Source of the DNA: Sipunculus nudus
Taxonomy: Eukaryota; Annelida; Sipuncula; Golfingiida; Sipunculidae
Assembly: GCA_026874595.1 (NCBI GenBank)
Contig: CM049306.1
Location: forward strand, 63,678,019-63,742,018
Length of the DNA: 64,000 bases
Direction: 5' to 3'
Shown: one piece after another, positions 1-11,111 of the stretch
Numbering within the stretch: position 1 is the stretch's first letter
Layout: each line of letters opens with the position of its first letter
Translations under genes and position numbers: made by a program
Notes under the pieces: model-generated
What the model was told of the DNA's origin: nothing
The model's database searches: none
Seen by the model: the letters and a program-made list of their open reading frames with translations, nothing else

Positions 1-152
1 ATAAAACTTTTGTCAATAGTGCTCAGGTGGAAGGACTCAATGGGGGGGGGGGGGGGATGGGAGTTACAACACCTTTGCATATACAAACAGTATAAGAAAT
101 TTAATTCAACAGTGCTTACAAGAAAACAGTATTCATAACTAGAAAATTCTCA
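1..152. other. Unclassified AT-rich edge with a poly-G run
   Basis: No gene or recognisable repeat end is seen. Positions 42-56 are 15 consecutive G, a run that could slip or form a quadruplex. The stretch ends where a family-D-like head begins. Confidence 0.5.
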
Positions 153-606
153 GCACCTGTGGTGCCGTAGTATCCCCAGATAATTAATCATCCCACCCTA
201 AAGAATAGGCCCCCCATCTTCAGCAGCATATACTGACAATTGGCAAGGGACCATGGTTACTTCCTTCTATCAACTTAAGAAACAATATTTTCACAAAATA
301 TGGGAGCCAATATGGGGACTCTTGAGAAAAGGGGATTAATTTATACTTTAACAAGGGACCAACAGGTTGTTATTTATGAACATAAAATATGATTTGGAAG
401 AAGGGGTGGACAATTTTGTGTGTGTGTGGAAATATAGGCTGATTTATGAGGATGATGGCATTTAACTCAAGATATTTAAAATCCTTGGTGAGGGAAGAAG
501 GCTGATGTCATTTATATTATTTACATTTGGAAAAGGAGTGCTATTATCATACAGGTTTTGACTTTGGCCTAATAACTTTATCTACATTGCAGCAGAAGTA
601 TTTGAA
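153..606 (+). repeat. Family-D head fragment plus AT-rich repeat remnant
   Basis: Positions 153-165 (GCACC-TGT-GGTGC) form a perfect 5-bp hairpin, followed by the subterminal sequence TATCCCCAGA at 171-180. The same head, as GGCACC-GCA-GGTGCC, occurs at 35989, 45749 and 55511. No family-D right end follows, so this copy is truncated. From about 360 the sequence matches 5480-5680 and 13390-13560, a separate AT-rich repeat that follows family-E heads. Confidence 0.6.
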
Positions 607-1188
607 ACTAAGGACCCATGGGTCTCGACGCTCTGCTGCATTTGTCCATAAGGATATATGTTTATGAGGTTTTCCAAAATATTGGTCCTGTCATCAGTTT
701 GAAGCCAACCTGTCAACCCAAACTGGAGTTATCATCCATTAACTAATTTTTGAATGGATGGGCCCTGTGACCTTTACCTTTGACCTAGTGACCCCAAAAT
801 CAAAAGGAAACTTTCCCATTGGCAGGTGCACCACATGTCCATGATGGAAGGATTGAGATGAAAAGTTTGGCTTAAAATGCATCCACAATCTTTCTTAAGT
901 AGTGGGTCCTGTGACCTTGACCTTTGATCTCATGAACCCAGAATCAACAGTTCTTACTTTAGTGGTGGGCCATATATAAGTCAAAATTGAAACCAATATG
1001 TCCATCCAAACTGGAGTTATCATCTGGAAACTAATATGTGGATAGGTGGCCACCATGACCTTGACCTTTGACCTTGTGACCCCAAAATCCTTAAGTTACT
1101 CCCACTATTGGCAGGTGAGCAACATCTGGAAGATAGAAGGTTTGGGACAGAAAGTTTGGCTAAAAATACATCAACAAACTTTTTAAAC
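607..1188 (+). repeat. Family-E repeat rich in AGGTCA hexamers
   Basis: It starts with a variant of the 12-bp palindrome GACCCATGGGTC (615-626). It then carries ~150-bp imperfect modules, each with a block related to TGACCTTGACCTTTGACC (about 767-787, 911-927 and 1056-1079) and a block like AAGTTTGAAACCAATATG. It is cut off at 1188 by the left end of a family-A element. No coding potential is apparent. Confidence 0.7.
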
Positions 1189-1619
1189 AAGGCCTACAGG
1201 CCTAATGCGAACCTGTGCATTGGGAAAAACACCAGGTATAATGCTTCAATGCTTGACCATTACTTTTCATGTATATGAACAATGCAAGTACTAAACATTT
1301 TGAATAATAAACAATTTCTCAAACATCACTGCTGAAATTCTGGCATGGGTGCACACAACACTAAAAAGATTGTAGCTGGCACCACCAGTCTTGTATACAA
1401 CGAAGCTATCAGAGATATAGACATATGCCCAATTTCAGACTGATATATCAAACCCCTCTTGAGAAAAACGCAGGGACACACACTGTGCTATAGTCATTGT
1501 AGGTGGCGACAACTATCTCGTGAGCGAGAAAGCCATCAAAGACACATAGACAGGTCAAAATATTAGGCCAATACATCAAATTTACCTTGAGTCTGTTGCA
1601 TGGGGCTGAACAGGCTTAG

Positions 1620-2230
1620 GTGAGAAAGGCTGTTGCCCCGAGTGAACTGTGACAAATTGCTTGCTCAGGCTACTGCACTGAGTGAACTCATGACCTGCAC
1701 CTGGCTAGATTGAGTGAACTTTTGACATGTACCTGGCTGCACTGAGTGAACTCTTGACCTGTTGCATAATCTGACACAGTTGGCAGTCTGCCAAAGCTAT
1801 AAATAGAATGCAGCTACTGCACTGGTTAACTCCTGACCCATACCTGGCTGCACTGAGTGAACTCTTGACCTGTTGCCTAATCTGATACAGTTGGCAGTCT
1901 GCCAAAGCTATAAATAGATCCAGACTGACCTCTAGCCTGTTGCCAAATCTGAAATAGTAGCCACATCATTGCATAAGCTCATGCAGGGGCCCTGCCTTGA
2001 GGGGCTTGACACCCATGAAGTGATCACATGGTGCCCATGAGGTGTTCACATGTCACCCATGAGGTGATCACATGCCTTGTGCTTGGCTGCACTGATTGAA
2101 CTCATGACCTATATCTGGCTGCACTGAATGAACTCTTGATCTGTTGCCAATTCTGAAACAGTTTGCAGTTTCTCAACCTATTTAAAGATACGGATTCAAT
2201 CTTGGCTTGTTGGTATATCTGTTAACACAT
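1620..2230 (+). repeat. Minisatellite zone inside family A
   Basis: Short units built on CTGCACTGAGTGAACTC and TTGACCTGTTGC alternate here. Two ~111-bp repeats each contain a TATAAATAG (1798-1806 and 1909-1917). A ~22-bp unit, CACCCATGAGGTGATCACATG-like, is repeated three times near 2010-2075. The same zone occurs at 17040-17640, 28200-28790, 38780-39400, 48540-49160 and 58300-58925. The 22-bp unit varies in number: two copies in array unit 1, three in units 2-4, five at 17389-17490. Confidence 0.8.
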
Positions 2231-2344
2231 ACTGAAAGACTTTGGGTAAAATTTTTTTATTATTCATATTCATAAATTTTTTATCAAAATATCTAGAATA
2301 ATAAAAGATGACCAATGACCCCCGTACAAAAAAAGGTCAATGCA

Positions 2345-2356
2345 GGTGGCGCCACC
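2345..2356. repeat. GGTGGCGCCACC palindrome (first exact copy)
   Basis: This is a perfect 12-bp palindrome. Exact copies also start at 6201, 9768, 9919, 10033, 10180, 10582, 19197, 25619, 30400, 30547, 32211, 32489, 32620, 32769, 32900, 33180, 34179, 34328, 34887, 35529, 35658, 36998, 41321, 42049, 42196, 43889, 44644, 45289, 45418 and 46760, and at the equivalent sites of units 3 and 4. Copies with TG or CA at the central CG are also common (3686, 24801, 29393, 34457, 34606, 37886). Confidence 0.95.
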
Positions 2357-4160
2357 AATACCTGAATTTCATATATGACTCATGTGACCAACACTGGCAA
2401 AAAATTTGGTGATGATAGCTCCGGCCGTTTCTGAGACTGTCATTTCAGTATGCTTTTTTGGACAGATGACCAAGTTGAACTTCCTGTAACTCGGCCAAAA
2501 TTCCCCAAACTTGAACCATTGGAACAAAATTGAGGGAGATGGTATAAAAGATTATTTCTGTGAAATATTAAACAATTTGGCTTGAGTGTCTCGGAGGAGA
2601 AGGGTTTAAAGGTTTTTTTTGCTTTTTCTCTATAAAATTTAAGAAAATGCAGAGTTTTTGAGATGGCTAATTTTTTGCATTAAATTTCATTAGCTAGCTC
2701 CAATCATTTTCAAAACAGTATAGGTTATTGTACAGAGGACAAATGCCGCCACACCATCGCATTAGCTCACAGGTTCCCTAAAAATTATTACAGATGCATA
2801 TTGAATGCAAAATTGTAATACAGATACATCTCACTGATGGCAAATTCTTGAATTAGTTTGACTATGGATACCAATTATTTATAATCCATGTACAGCCGTC
2901 TATATATACCCATAGACAGCTGTATACCTGTGATTGTAAACATTGCCTGGCATGAGGAATATCTGAAAATCATAAATCTACATTTTTTAAAAAGCTTTTA
3001 TAAAACATTCTTGTCAATATTAACCACAGATAACCTGAAATCTAAATGTCTGGAGGCATGATGTAATAAATGCTGATAAACTGGTGCCAGTCTAGATGTA
3101 TCTGCTTCACATGGCTAACATATATGGTAAAATGACTCAATTCAATCTTTATAATTCAGCCAAAATTAATTCTTTGGAACCATAAAAGACAATTATTATA
3201 AGAAATTTTCAGGGGATTATTCTTGTAAAATATTAAACAAATTAGCCTCAGTAGCGTCAGTCAAAAAACGTTTTACAGGTTTATAACTCATATGGGAAAA
3301 TACAGCAAAATGGCTAAGTTAAGCTTCCCATAACTCAGCCAAAAATCACTGAACCAAAACCATTTGAACAAATTTGAATTATCAACATCTAAGGATAATT
3401 AATGTGTGAGATTTAAGAATTTGGCCCAGTGGTTTTTGAAGAGAAGATCTTTGTAGCCACTGAGCTAAAATGGGCTGTTACAGCATATGACTAAATTCAG
3501 CTTCCCATAACTCAGCCAAAAGTCACTGAACTGAGACCATTTGAACAAACTTCAGAAAGCACTACCCTAGGATCATTTCTGTGCAATATTAAACTATTTG
3601 GCAATACGGTATCAGAGAAGAAGTTATTTGTAGCCATCAGTATGATACAGGTACTGATGACCCCCGTACAAAAAAGGCCGATGCAGGTGGCACCACCAAT
3701 ACCTAAAATTCAGATATGTCTCATGTAAACAACATTGGCATAAAATTTGGTGATGATAGCTGTAGCCATTTCTGAGACTGTAATTTTAGTATGCTTTTTC
3801 GGACAGATGACTAAGTTCAACTTCCTGTAACTCGGCCAAAAATCACCGAACTTAAACCATTCGAACAAACTTGAGAAAGATTGTTCTAGGGATCATTTCT
3901 GTGAAATATTGGACAATTTGGCTGAACAGTTTCGGAGAAGAAGCTTTTTTAGCTTTTTCCCTATAAAATGTAAGAAAATGCAGTTAGCCAAAAAATAAGC
4001 AAAATTCAATATAGTTTTTTAGATGACTAATTTTTTGCATAAAATTTCGTGATGCTACCTCTTGCCATTTTCAATATAGTATGGGTTAACGTACAGACAA
4101 TGGACGGCGTACGACGGACGATGGCACACAATCGCATAAGCTTACAGGTTCGCTAAAAAC

Positions 4161-4776
4161 GTGCCATGGTCAAACTTGGGCAAAATTTAAGGTATCAATT
4201 TGATATTTTTGCCAATATTTAAAAAAATTTAACAGATTTTGATCTAATTTTTGGTATACAATTAAATTTTGATCAATTAAAGTTGTATAACTGAAAAAAA
4301 GTCCCTACCTTTAACACTTTTGGTCTTAAGTGACCAAATATCTTACCTGATTTTTTTTACAAAGTCCATTATGTTTGAGCCCATAACTTTTTAAAATTAA
4401 ATAATACTGACTTAATTTCTGAAATGTACATAGGAACTATATAGAGGAATATTTATGGTGAATATGAAGAAAACCAGATGAGTTGCTTTGATATTAGGCA
4501 GTCCTGAAGTGTGAAAATAGATTTCTAATAAAAAATTGAGGTTTTTCCTTAACATCTCGAAGGAACGACGTCCTATTGACCCAATTTTCGGCATGGTAGG
4601 AGATTTTTAGGACATCTAACTGTATGGCAAATTTCAGATTTGTAGGTCCAATGGTGTCGAAACGTGTCAGTCTTACGGACGGACATCCGGACAGACGGAC
4701 GGACAGACAGACGGACGGACGACGGACAATGGACCACGACTATAGCTCAGATGAATTATATCAGCTGAGCTAAAAA
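4161..4776 (+). repeat. Family-B element, right part
   Basis: An AT-rich body leads to tetranucleotide runs of ACGG/ACAG at 4681-4730 and the right-end signature CAGCTGAGCTAAAAA at about 4761-4775. Close relatives are 15305-15895, 30171-30397 and the matching positions in each array unit. No open frame is conserved. The left boundary is not clear. Confidence 0.7.
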
Positions 4777-5473
4777 TTGAACAGAATCTTCCCCTATTGG
4801 AAGGTTAGCAATATCTTGAAGATGCAAGGTTTGAGATGAAAAGTTTGGCTTCAAATGCATATGCATTCTTTTTAAAGAAATGAGTCCTGTGACCTTAACC
4901 TTTGACTGTTGGAACCCAAAATCGATACGGTCCTTACTTTGGTAGCGAGTCATAAGTTTGAAACCAATATGTAAAACTTAACTGGAGTTATCATCTGGAA
5001 ACTATTTTGTGAACAGATGGCCCTGTGACCTTGACCTTTGACCATGTGACCCCAAATTCATTAATGCTCTCCCCATACTGGCAAGTCACCTAAATGCGCA
5101 AAATGAAAAGTTTGGGATGAAAAGCTTGGCTTAAAATGCAGCCATAATCTTTTTAAATAAGTGAGTCCTGTGACCTTGACCTTTGACCCCAAAATCATAT
5201 AGGTTCTTGCTTTAGTGGTGGGCCATACATAAGTCAAGTTTGAAACCATGTGTCAATACAACCTGGAGTTATCATATGGAAACAAATTTGTGTGAATGGA
5301 CTTATGGACAGACAGACAGACAAACAGACAGACAGAAAGGGTGATTACTATATGGCATCCACTTGTGATCAATACACACACCAGGTTTTGGGACACTAGA
5401 TGTAATTACAGCTGAGAAACTGACATGATTGTTGTCATTTTATAGTAAAAAAAATAGAAAAATATTTGTTAAA
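4777..5473 (+). repeat. AGGTCA-rich repeat with GACA microsatellite
   Basis: Modules contain TGACCTTGACCTTTGACC (exact at 5026-5043, and again from 5170) and AAGTTTGAAACCAATATG-like blocks. A GACA run lies at 5305-5340. The tail, around CCACTTGTGATCAATACACA (5359 on), recurs at 7550-7600. This appears to be a family-E copy without its head. Confidence 0.65.
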
Positions 5474-6060
5474 CAAGGGACCCATGGGCTCTATTATGAG
5501 TTGATGGTGTTTAACTCAAGTTATGTAAGATTTTGATAATATCCTTGGAGACAGGGAAGAGGATTGATGTCATTAATATTATTTACAGTTGGAAATGATG
5601 TGCTATTATCACATAGGTTTTGACTTGGCCATAAAACTTTACCTACATTGCAGCAGAATTATTTGAAAAGTTAAACTATTTATTAAAAATTAATAACAAA
5701 TATTGTGTCAAATATAATTTAATTTAAAAAAAATAACCGTATCATGTTTTTTTCATCAAAGATTTTTTAATAATATTATGGAAATAAATGATTATTAAAA
5801 TGAAATTATAGAATATATTCATGAATGCATTTGTATACAAATACAAACATTTTTACCTGTATTCCTATCCTTATACATGAAATTATGGAGGACATATTCA
5901 TATTCACATTCAAAAACATTTGCAAAGTACTGCACCATGTCTGGATTTTATTCAGTTTCAGCCAAACAAAGTTCTTGAGAATCAAGAATAAACAAATATC
6001 ACAAATTTAAATAATGATCATAAGTACCAGGTTTTATGAATTTTATTTATATTAAAAAAT
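5474..6060 (+). repeat. Family-E head and AT-rich sequence
   Basis: A GGGACCCATGGGCTC head is followed by the AT-rich repeat shared with 360-600 and 13390-13560. From about 5690 the sequence is very AT-rich, with ATTCATGAATGCATT-like segments that recur at 13685, 38115, 47880 and 57640. No gene is seen. Confidence 0.55.
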
Positions 6061-6523
6061 AAAACTATAATATTCACTTTGGAAATTTCAGATTCGTAGG
6101 TCCAACGGTTTCAAAACGTGGCAGTTTTACTGCCGGACAAAGGACTACAAGTATAGCTCATATGACTTATAGTCAGCTGAGCTAAAAAACAAAAAATACA
6201 GGTGGCGCCACCACTTATCGGGAACTGACAAAATTACTCAAGGTCAATATTCAAGGCAAGATTCATGACAATCCATGCATTAAAGATCAAGATATTGGAG
6301 GTTTTGAATCAAATTTTTTTATTATTTGGGGGGGTACCTTTAAGCCCCTAATTTCAGGTTTCCAGGGAGATTTTTTATTGACCTCCTTGATGTTCATTTA
6401 GAAGTTTTTAGGACCAGCAGTTACGATTTGTGCCCTGCTAACAGAAGGCCGGACAACCAGATGGACGACGGACAAAGCACCATTCCTTTACCTCAGTTGA
6501 CTTACAGTCAGCTGAGCTAAAAA
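6061..6523 (+). repeat. Two consecutive family-B tails
   Basis: The first tail ends at 6188 with AGTCAGCTGAGCTAAAAA. The second (6189-6523) begins at once with the palindrome at 6201-6212 and ends with the same signature. The core module AAGATTCATGACAATCCATG is at 6260-6279. This second copy is the uninterrupted counterpart of 7655-9089. Confidence 0.75.
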
Positions 6524-6654
6524 TAAATTACCACTATAAGTCATCTTAATTATCATGCTTTAACAAAGGAGTTAAGTGTTATTCAATAATTACAGGTTAC
6601 CTATACCCAAAAGTAGCACTAGCACAAATGATAAGAAAGTTAAACTGTTTATTA
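6524..6654. other. Unclassified AT-rich spacer
   Basis: I see no gene, hairpin or repeat end in this short interval between family-B and family-E sequence. Confidence 0.4.
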
Positions 6655-7654
6655 ACTAGGGACCCATGGGTCTTGATGCTCAGCTAAAATTGTCTGTAAG
6701 GGATATGTTTTAAGAAATTTTTCAGAATGACAGTCTTGTGACCTTAACCAATGACCTTGTGACCAAAAAATGTTAGAACTTATTATCCTTGAACTTGCAG
6801 CAATTAGATTATTGTAACAATCTTTTAAAAAGTGACCTCAACCTCTGCCCAGGTAACCTCAAAATCTAAAGATTTCTTCCACTTTGGGCAAGTAAGCCAA
6901 GTGTGAAAGATGTAAAGTTTTGGATGGAAAGTTTGATTTACAGTGCATCCACAATCTTTTTAAAGATGTGGCTCCTGTGACCTTCAACTTTGATCTCTGG
7001 ACCCTGATAATCAAAATGAATTTACTTAGTGGTGGGTCATTAATAAATCAAGTTTGAAGCCAATCTGTCTATCTAAAGCAAAATTATCATCCATAAACCA
7101 ATTTGTGAATGGATTGGCCCTGTGACCTTGACGTTTGATCCTATGACCCGTATCAAATAGAATCTTCCCCCAGCAATATCTTAAAGATGGAAGGTTTGTG
7201 ATGAAAAGTTTGGCTTGAAATGCACACATATTCTTTTAAAGAAAAAGGTCCTGTGACCTTGACCTCTGGACCCAAAAATCGACACAGTTCTTTCTTTATT
7301 GGTGAGCCTAATATGTCAAACTAAACTGGAGTTATCATCTGGAAACTAATTTGTGAACAGATGGCCCCTGTGACCTTGACCTTGTGACCCCAAATTTATT
7401 TATGCTCTCCCCATACTGGCAAGTAAGCTAAATGCGCAGGATGAAAGTTTGGGATGAGTTACCATCTGGAAACAAATCTTTGTGGATGGACGGATGGACA
7501 GACCGAGAGACAGACAAAAAGACAGACAGGGTGATAACTATAAGGCATCCACTTGTGATCAATAAACACACCAGGTTTTGGGACACTAGATGTAATCACA
7601 GCTGAGAAACTGACTTGATAAAAAAAATAGAAAAATATTCGTTAAAATAACAAA
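6655..7654 (+). repeat. Family-E element with palindromic head
   Basis: The head contains GACCCATGGGTC, followed by GCTCAGCT. Several AGGTCA-type modules follow (about 6738-6765, 7121-7143, 7251-7265, 7371-7390). Next come GGACGGATGGACAGACC-like tetranucleotides (7488-7530) and a tail shared with 5340-5420. An AGCTGAG near 7602 is the inverse of the head's CTCAGCT and may be its subterminal partner. Confidence 0.7.
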
Positions 7655-7750
7655 AAATACAGGTGGTGCCGCCACTTTACGGGAACTGACAAAACTAGTC
7701 ATGGTCAACATTCAATGCAAGATTCATGACAATCCATACATTAAAGATTA

Positions 7751-8828
7751 CCGTATTAATTCATATTTGGCGATCCCTCTTATTTCTCGACCCCAAAAAA
7801 TATTTTGAAAGCATAATTTCTAAAATGACTCTAATTCAACGACTGGCGACGATGTTTTCTGTTGACGATGTGAAGGTGAAATGCCTCCGTCTCTCATGGG
7901 CACCGCAGTTTGTATCTGACTAGATTCTTATTACACTGAGCATCCACATCAAACTTGTTTCCAATAAAATTTTTGAAGAAACAAAGATGCGTATATCATT
8001 ATTTAAAAACATGATAAAGCGTTCAAGATCCAAATGGGTGTCCGTGACGAAGCATGTGTACCATTCCTGGTATGCACGTGCCTTGTGTGCAATTCACGTT
8101 GGATCTTTAGCAATAATATTTACAAGGTACAGGAAAACAAGGGTGGTGGAACAACTGTTACACAGGTGGAACAGTCATCTTAGTTAAGTTTAAACAACCC
8201 CGGTTAGCTTTTCGATGGGTGACCGCGCGTACCAAACAGGGCCCGATCGAGGGCACGCGAGCTAGGACCATTTCCGGTCATATATATTTTAACGCGCTTT
8301 TACCTTCCTATATTCATTATGTATAATGCAAATAAAAGTTATCTGATAATAGGCAGTTATTTTTTATAAAGTCTTCTTCCAACTTGGTGCAGCTGCTTGT
8401 CCCTTTTCGGACTGCCTATATGGCCGCCTGGTGGGTTAACTTGAAACAACTGGTAGTTACATGAGTTGCTGTCTATGTCAAGTGACCGTACCTATATGTT
8501 GTGATCATTTGGTGAAGTGATTGAGCTCAGTTTGATTAATCATTTGCAGACTCTGTATAATTCATGTGACGGTTGGAAGCCCTTTTGTAGGAAATACTGT
8601 TAAGCAAACAAAACAAACTTATAAACGACCAAATTATCACTCAATTCATATGACCGCTCGAATGTCAGAGCGGCTCTGCATATCTACGGAAGGTTATCAA
8701 ACGGCATGCCAATAAAATCTCGACCACTGCAAATTCTGCAGGAAGATAATTTTCAAATATCCTCCATTATCTCGACCTCTGAGAAAATTAATTATTTTGA
8801 AGTGGTCGCCAAATTGGAATAAATAAGG
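7751..8828. mobile_element. Mariner/pogo-like non-autonomous DNA transposon
   Basis: Imperfect 23-bp terminal inverted repeats are seen: CCGTATTAATTCATATTTGG at the left, and at the right a sequence whose reverse complement begins CCTTATTTATTCCAATTTGG. Both continue to GCGA. The element is flanked by TA on each side (7749-7750, 8829-8830), and the related copy at 6274-6300 shows the empty site. TA duplications point to the Tc1/mariner superfamily. TCTCGACC motifs near both ends suggest a pogo/Tigger relative, which is tentative. Short open frames (7821-7923, 7987-8187) are not recognised as transposase. Confidence 0.75.
8202..8226 (+). other. 5S-rRNA-like internal promoter fragment (tentative)
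   Basis: GGTTAG, six bases, then GATGGGTGACCGC reproduces the sequence and spacing of the intermediate element and C-box of eukaryotic 5S rRNA (GGTTAG-N6-GATGGGAGACCGC). Upstream bases do not resemble the rest of 5S, so this could be a relic of a 5S-derived SINE captured by the transposon, or chance. Confidence 0.35.
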
Positions 8829-9089
8829 TAAGATATTGGAGGTTCTCAATCAAATTTTTTATTATTCTTGGGGGTACTTTCAAGCCCCATAGCTCGAAGG
8901 ATATAGGTCACAGTGACCTAATTTCAGGTTTCCAAAGAGATTTTTTATTGACGCCCCTGGATATTCTCTTAGAAGTATCTAGAACCAGCAGTTATGATTT
9001 GTGCTCTGCTAACGGATGGCCAGATGATCGGACGGACAATGGACAAAGTGCCTATACCTCAGTTGACATACAGTCAGCTGAGCTAAAAA

Positions 9090-9419
9090 TGCTACTTTAC
9101 CACAACATGGCATCTTCAGGATTACTAAAGAAATGTTTTGTACATTGGAGTGGAAACAGATTTACAATTAAAGAAATACAGTCTGAAAAATAACAATCAT
9201 TGCAATTGCAATGTGAGTGGGCGGGGGGGGGAGGGGGGGGGGACATGAGAATAACTGTACACCTGGGACAGCAGGGCTGCTGGAGGTGCTTGGGGAGTTG
9301 ACATCAGAATAACTGCATCACCAATAAGGTTACCAAGGCAGGACTGTAGTGACCAGAATTGGCAGCCTGAAGATGCAAATGAATACTAAGGAGCCTCTGA
9401 AAGAATCTTCAATAACTAG
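9090..9419. other. Unclassified interval with poly-G tract
   Basis: It contains a G tract broken by one A at about 9223-9242 and otherwise mixed sequence with no recognised repeat end. An 81-codon frame running into it from 8948 crosses a family-B end, so I do not regard it as a gene. Confidence 0.4.
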
Positions 9420-10377
9420 AATACGGGTAGTCGACAAGCGACTACGTGTATCCGCCAAAATCAGAGAAGGACAGGTGAAGTGAGGTATGGATTGAGTGGC
9501 AAGGGGAAATAGAGTTACATGTGTTACATATTAGAATGGATCTCTGCCACATAAACATGATTGTAGTTGGCGCCACCTGTTATTTGAACAAGAAACTATC
9601 CAAGATGTATACGCATGCCAACTTTCAGGTAATTTGGTCAAACCACTGCAGAGATGAGTTCTTTAAACCAAAGGCAGACAAACAGATGGAGGCAGTGCGA
9701 AAATGGCTGCAGTTGGCACAGTTCCCAAGATATGAGCTTGGATGTCTGCAGAGTAAACATGAATGTAGGTGGCGCCACCTGTCATAAAAATTCGAGAAAG
9801 CTGTCCAGGATGTATAAACCTGCAAAATTTCAGGTGTTTAAGTCAAACCACTTCTGAGATATGAGTTATTTTATCCTAAGGCAGACAAACAGATGGACAC
9901 TGTGCATAAGTGGTTGCAGGTGGCGCCACCAGTTTTGCCTATGATAAAGAGATATGTGCAAAATTTTGACCCAATCGGTCAAACGGTTCCCGAGATATGA
10001 GCTTGGATGTCTGCAGAGTAAACCTGAATGAAGGTGGCGCCACCTGTCATAAAATCAAGAGAGCTGTCCAGGATGTATTAACCTGCAAAATTTCAGGTGG
10101 AAAATTCAAACCACTGCTGAGATGAGTGATTTTATCCCAAGGCAGATGAACAGATGGACGCCGTGCAAAAATGGTTGCAGGTGGCGCCACCATTTTTAGT
10201 GTTTGTTAAAAAGCTATCAAAGGGCTTCATTTGTGCAAAATTTTAGCCTGATCGGTCAAACAGTTCCCGTGATATGTGGGTTTATGTGTGGAAACAGATG
10301 CACTAATGGACACTGGGCAACAAGGAAAGGTCAGAGGTCAACCAAAAATGAAGGCGCAGCAGTTCACATGTGAACTG
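9420..10377 (+). mobile_element. Family-C element, right-truncated
   Basis: The left end is a perfect hairpin, GTAGTCG-ACAAG-CGACTAC (9427-9445), followed by GTATCCGC. Four exact palindromes start at 9768, 9919, 10033 and 10180, plus a GTTGGCGCCACC variant near 9567. Each is followed by the core module, for example GGTCAAACGGTTCCCGAGAT near 9980. The right-hand hairpin and GCGGATAC end seen in other copies are missing; family-A sequence follows. Confidence 0.8.
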
Positions 10378-11083
10378 ATAATAAACAAGTTAGAAAAAAA
10401 TAAACAAAATCCGATAGAGTTTTTCAGATGACTGATTATTCTTATAAAACTGGCAGAACCCTACCACAGAATAATTCTTGTAAAGTTTAAACCAATCAGC
10501 TAAACAGTTTCATCATAAATCAGTGTATAAGCTAGAAGACTTTAAAATTACATTTTTGCTTGTAAAAAACACATCAATGTAGGTGGCGCCACCAATACCT
10601 CAATTTCAGATATGACATATGTGACAAACATTGGTATAAAATTTGGTGATTATAGCTCTAGCCGTTTCTGAGATTTTGATTTTAGTGTGCTTTTTTGGAC
10701 AGATGACTAAGTTCAACCTCCTGTAACTCGGCCAATAATCTCCGAACTGGAACCATTTGAACAAACTTGAGAAAGATTAATTCAGGGATCATTTCTGTGA
10801 AATATTGGACAATTTGGCTGGACAATTTCGGAGAAGAAGATTTTTAAAGCTTTTTTAGCTTTTTCCCAATAAAATCTAAGAAAATGCAGTTAGAAAAATA
10901 AACAAAATCCGATAGAATTTTTCAGATGACTGATTATTTGCAAAAAATTTGGTGATGCTAGCTTCTGCCATTTTTGAGATAGCTATGGTTAAAGTACAGA
11001 CAACGCACGACACACGACACACAACAGACGACACACCACTGATGACGCCACACCATCGCATAAGCTCACAGGTTCGCTAAAAA
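10378..11083 (+). repeat. Family-A right-hand fragment
   Basis: The body matches family A, with the palindrome at 10582. It continues through ACGACACACGACACACAAC-like short repeats (10999-11040) to the right end CACAGGTTCGCTAAAAA at about 11068-11084. The left end is absent. Confidence 0.75.
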
Positions 11084-11111
11084 TACAGGTGGTTCCACCA
11101 GTCTGCATAAA

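Larger units (their letters stand above)
1189..4160 (+). mobile_element. Family-A non-autonomous element, copy 1
   Basis: The left end reads CAAGGCCTACAGGCCTAATG followed by CGAACCTGTG. The right end has the inverted form (here TACAGGTTCG) followed by CTAAAAA at about 4145-4159. The element contains a Gly/Cys-free, non-coding minisatellite zone at 1620-2230, AT-rich body modules, palindrome modules near 2345 and 3686, and GACGG-rich sequence before the right end. There is no long open frame. It keeps the segment around 3019-4080 that array unit 1 has lost. The rolling-circle (Helentron/pearl-like) assignment is inference from architecture. Confidence 0.75.
7655..9089 (+). repeat. Family-B copy interrupted by a DNA transposon
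   Basis: The flanks (7655-7750 and 8829-9089) match the continuous copy at 6189-6523 almost base for base. They include the palindrome variant GGTGGTGCCGCC near 7663, the TTAAAGATNA/AGATATTGG site and the CAGCTGAGCTAAAAA end at 9074-9088. The 1.08 kb in between is the inserted transposon. Confidence 0.8.

Noticed and set aside
42-56. Poly-G and poly-C tracts (also 9223 on, 36007 on, 45787 on) as telomeric or quadruplex signals
   Set aside because: They are simple homopolymers of varying length between array units, without a telomere-like repeat.
7987-8187. Transposase fragment in the TA-flanked element
   Set aside because: The 66-codon frame shows no DDE/D or helix-turn-helix motif that I can identify.
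11068-11084. GGTTCGCTAAA resembling a tRNA B box
   Set aside because: It lacks the ANTCC half of the B box and has no A box at proper distance. It is the family-A right end, the inverse of its left end.
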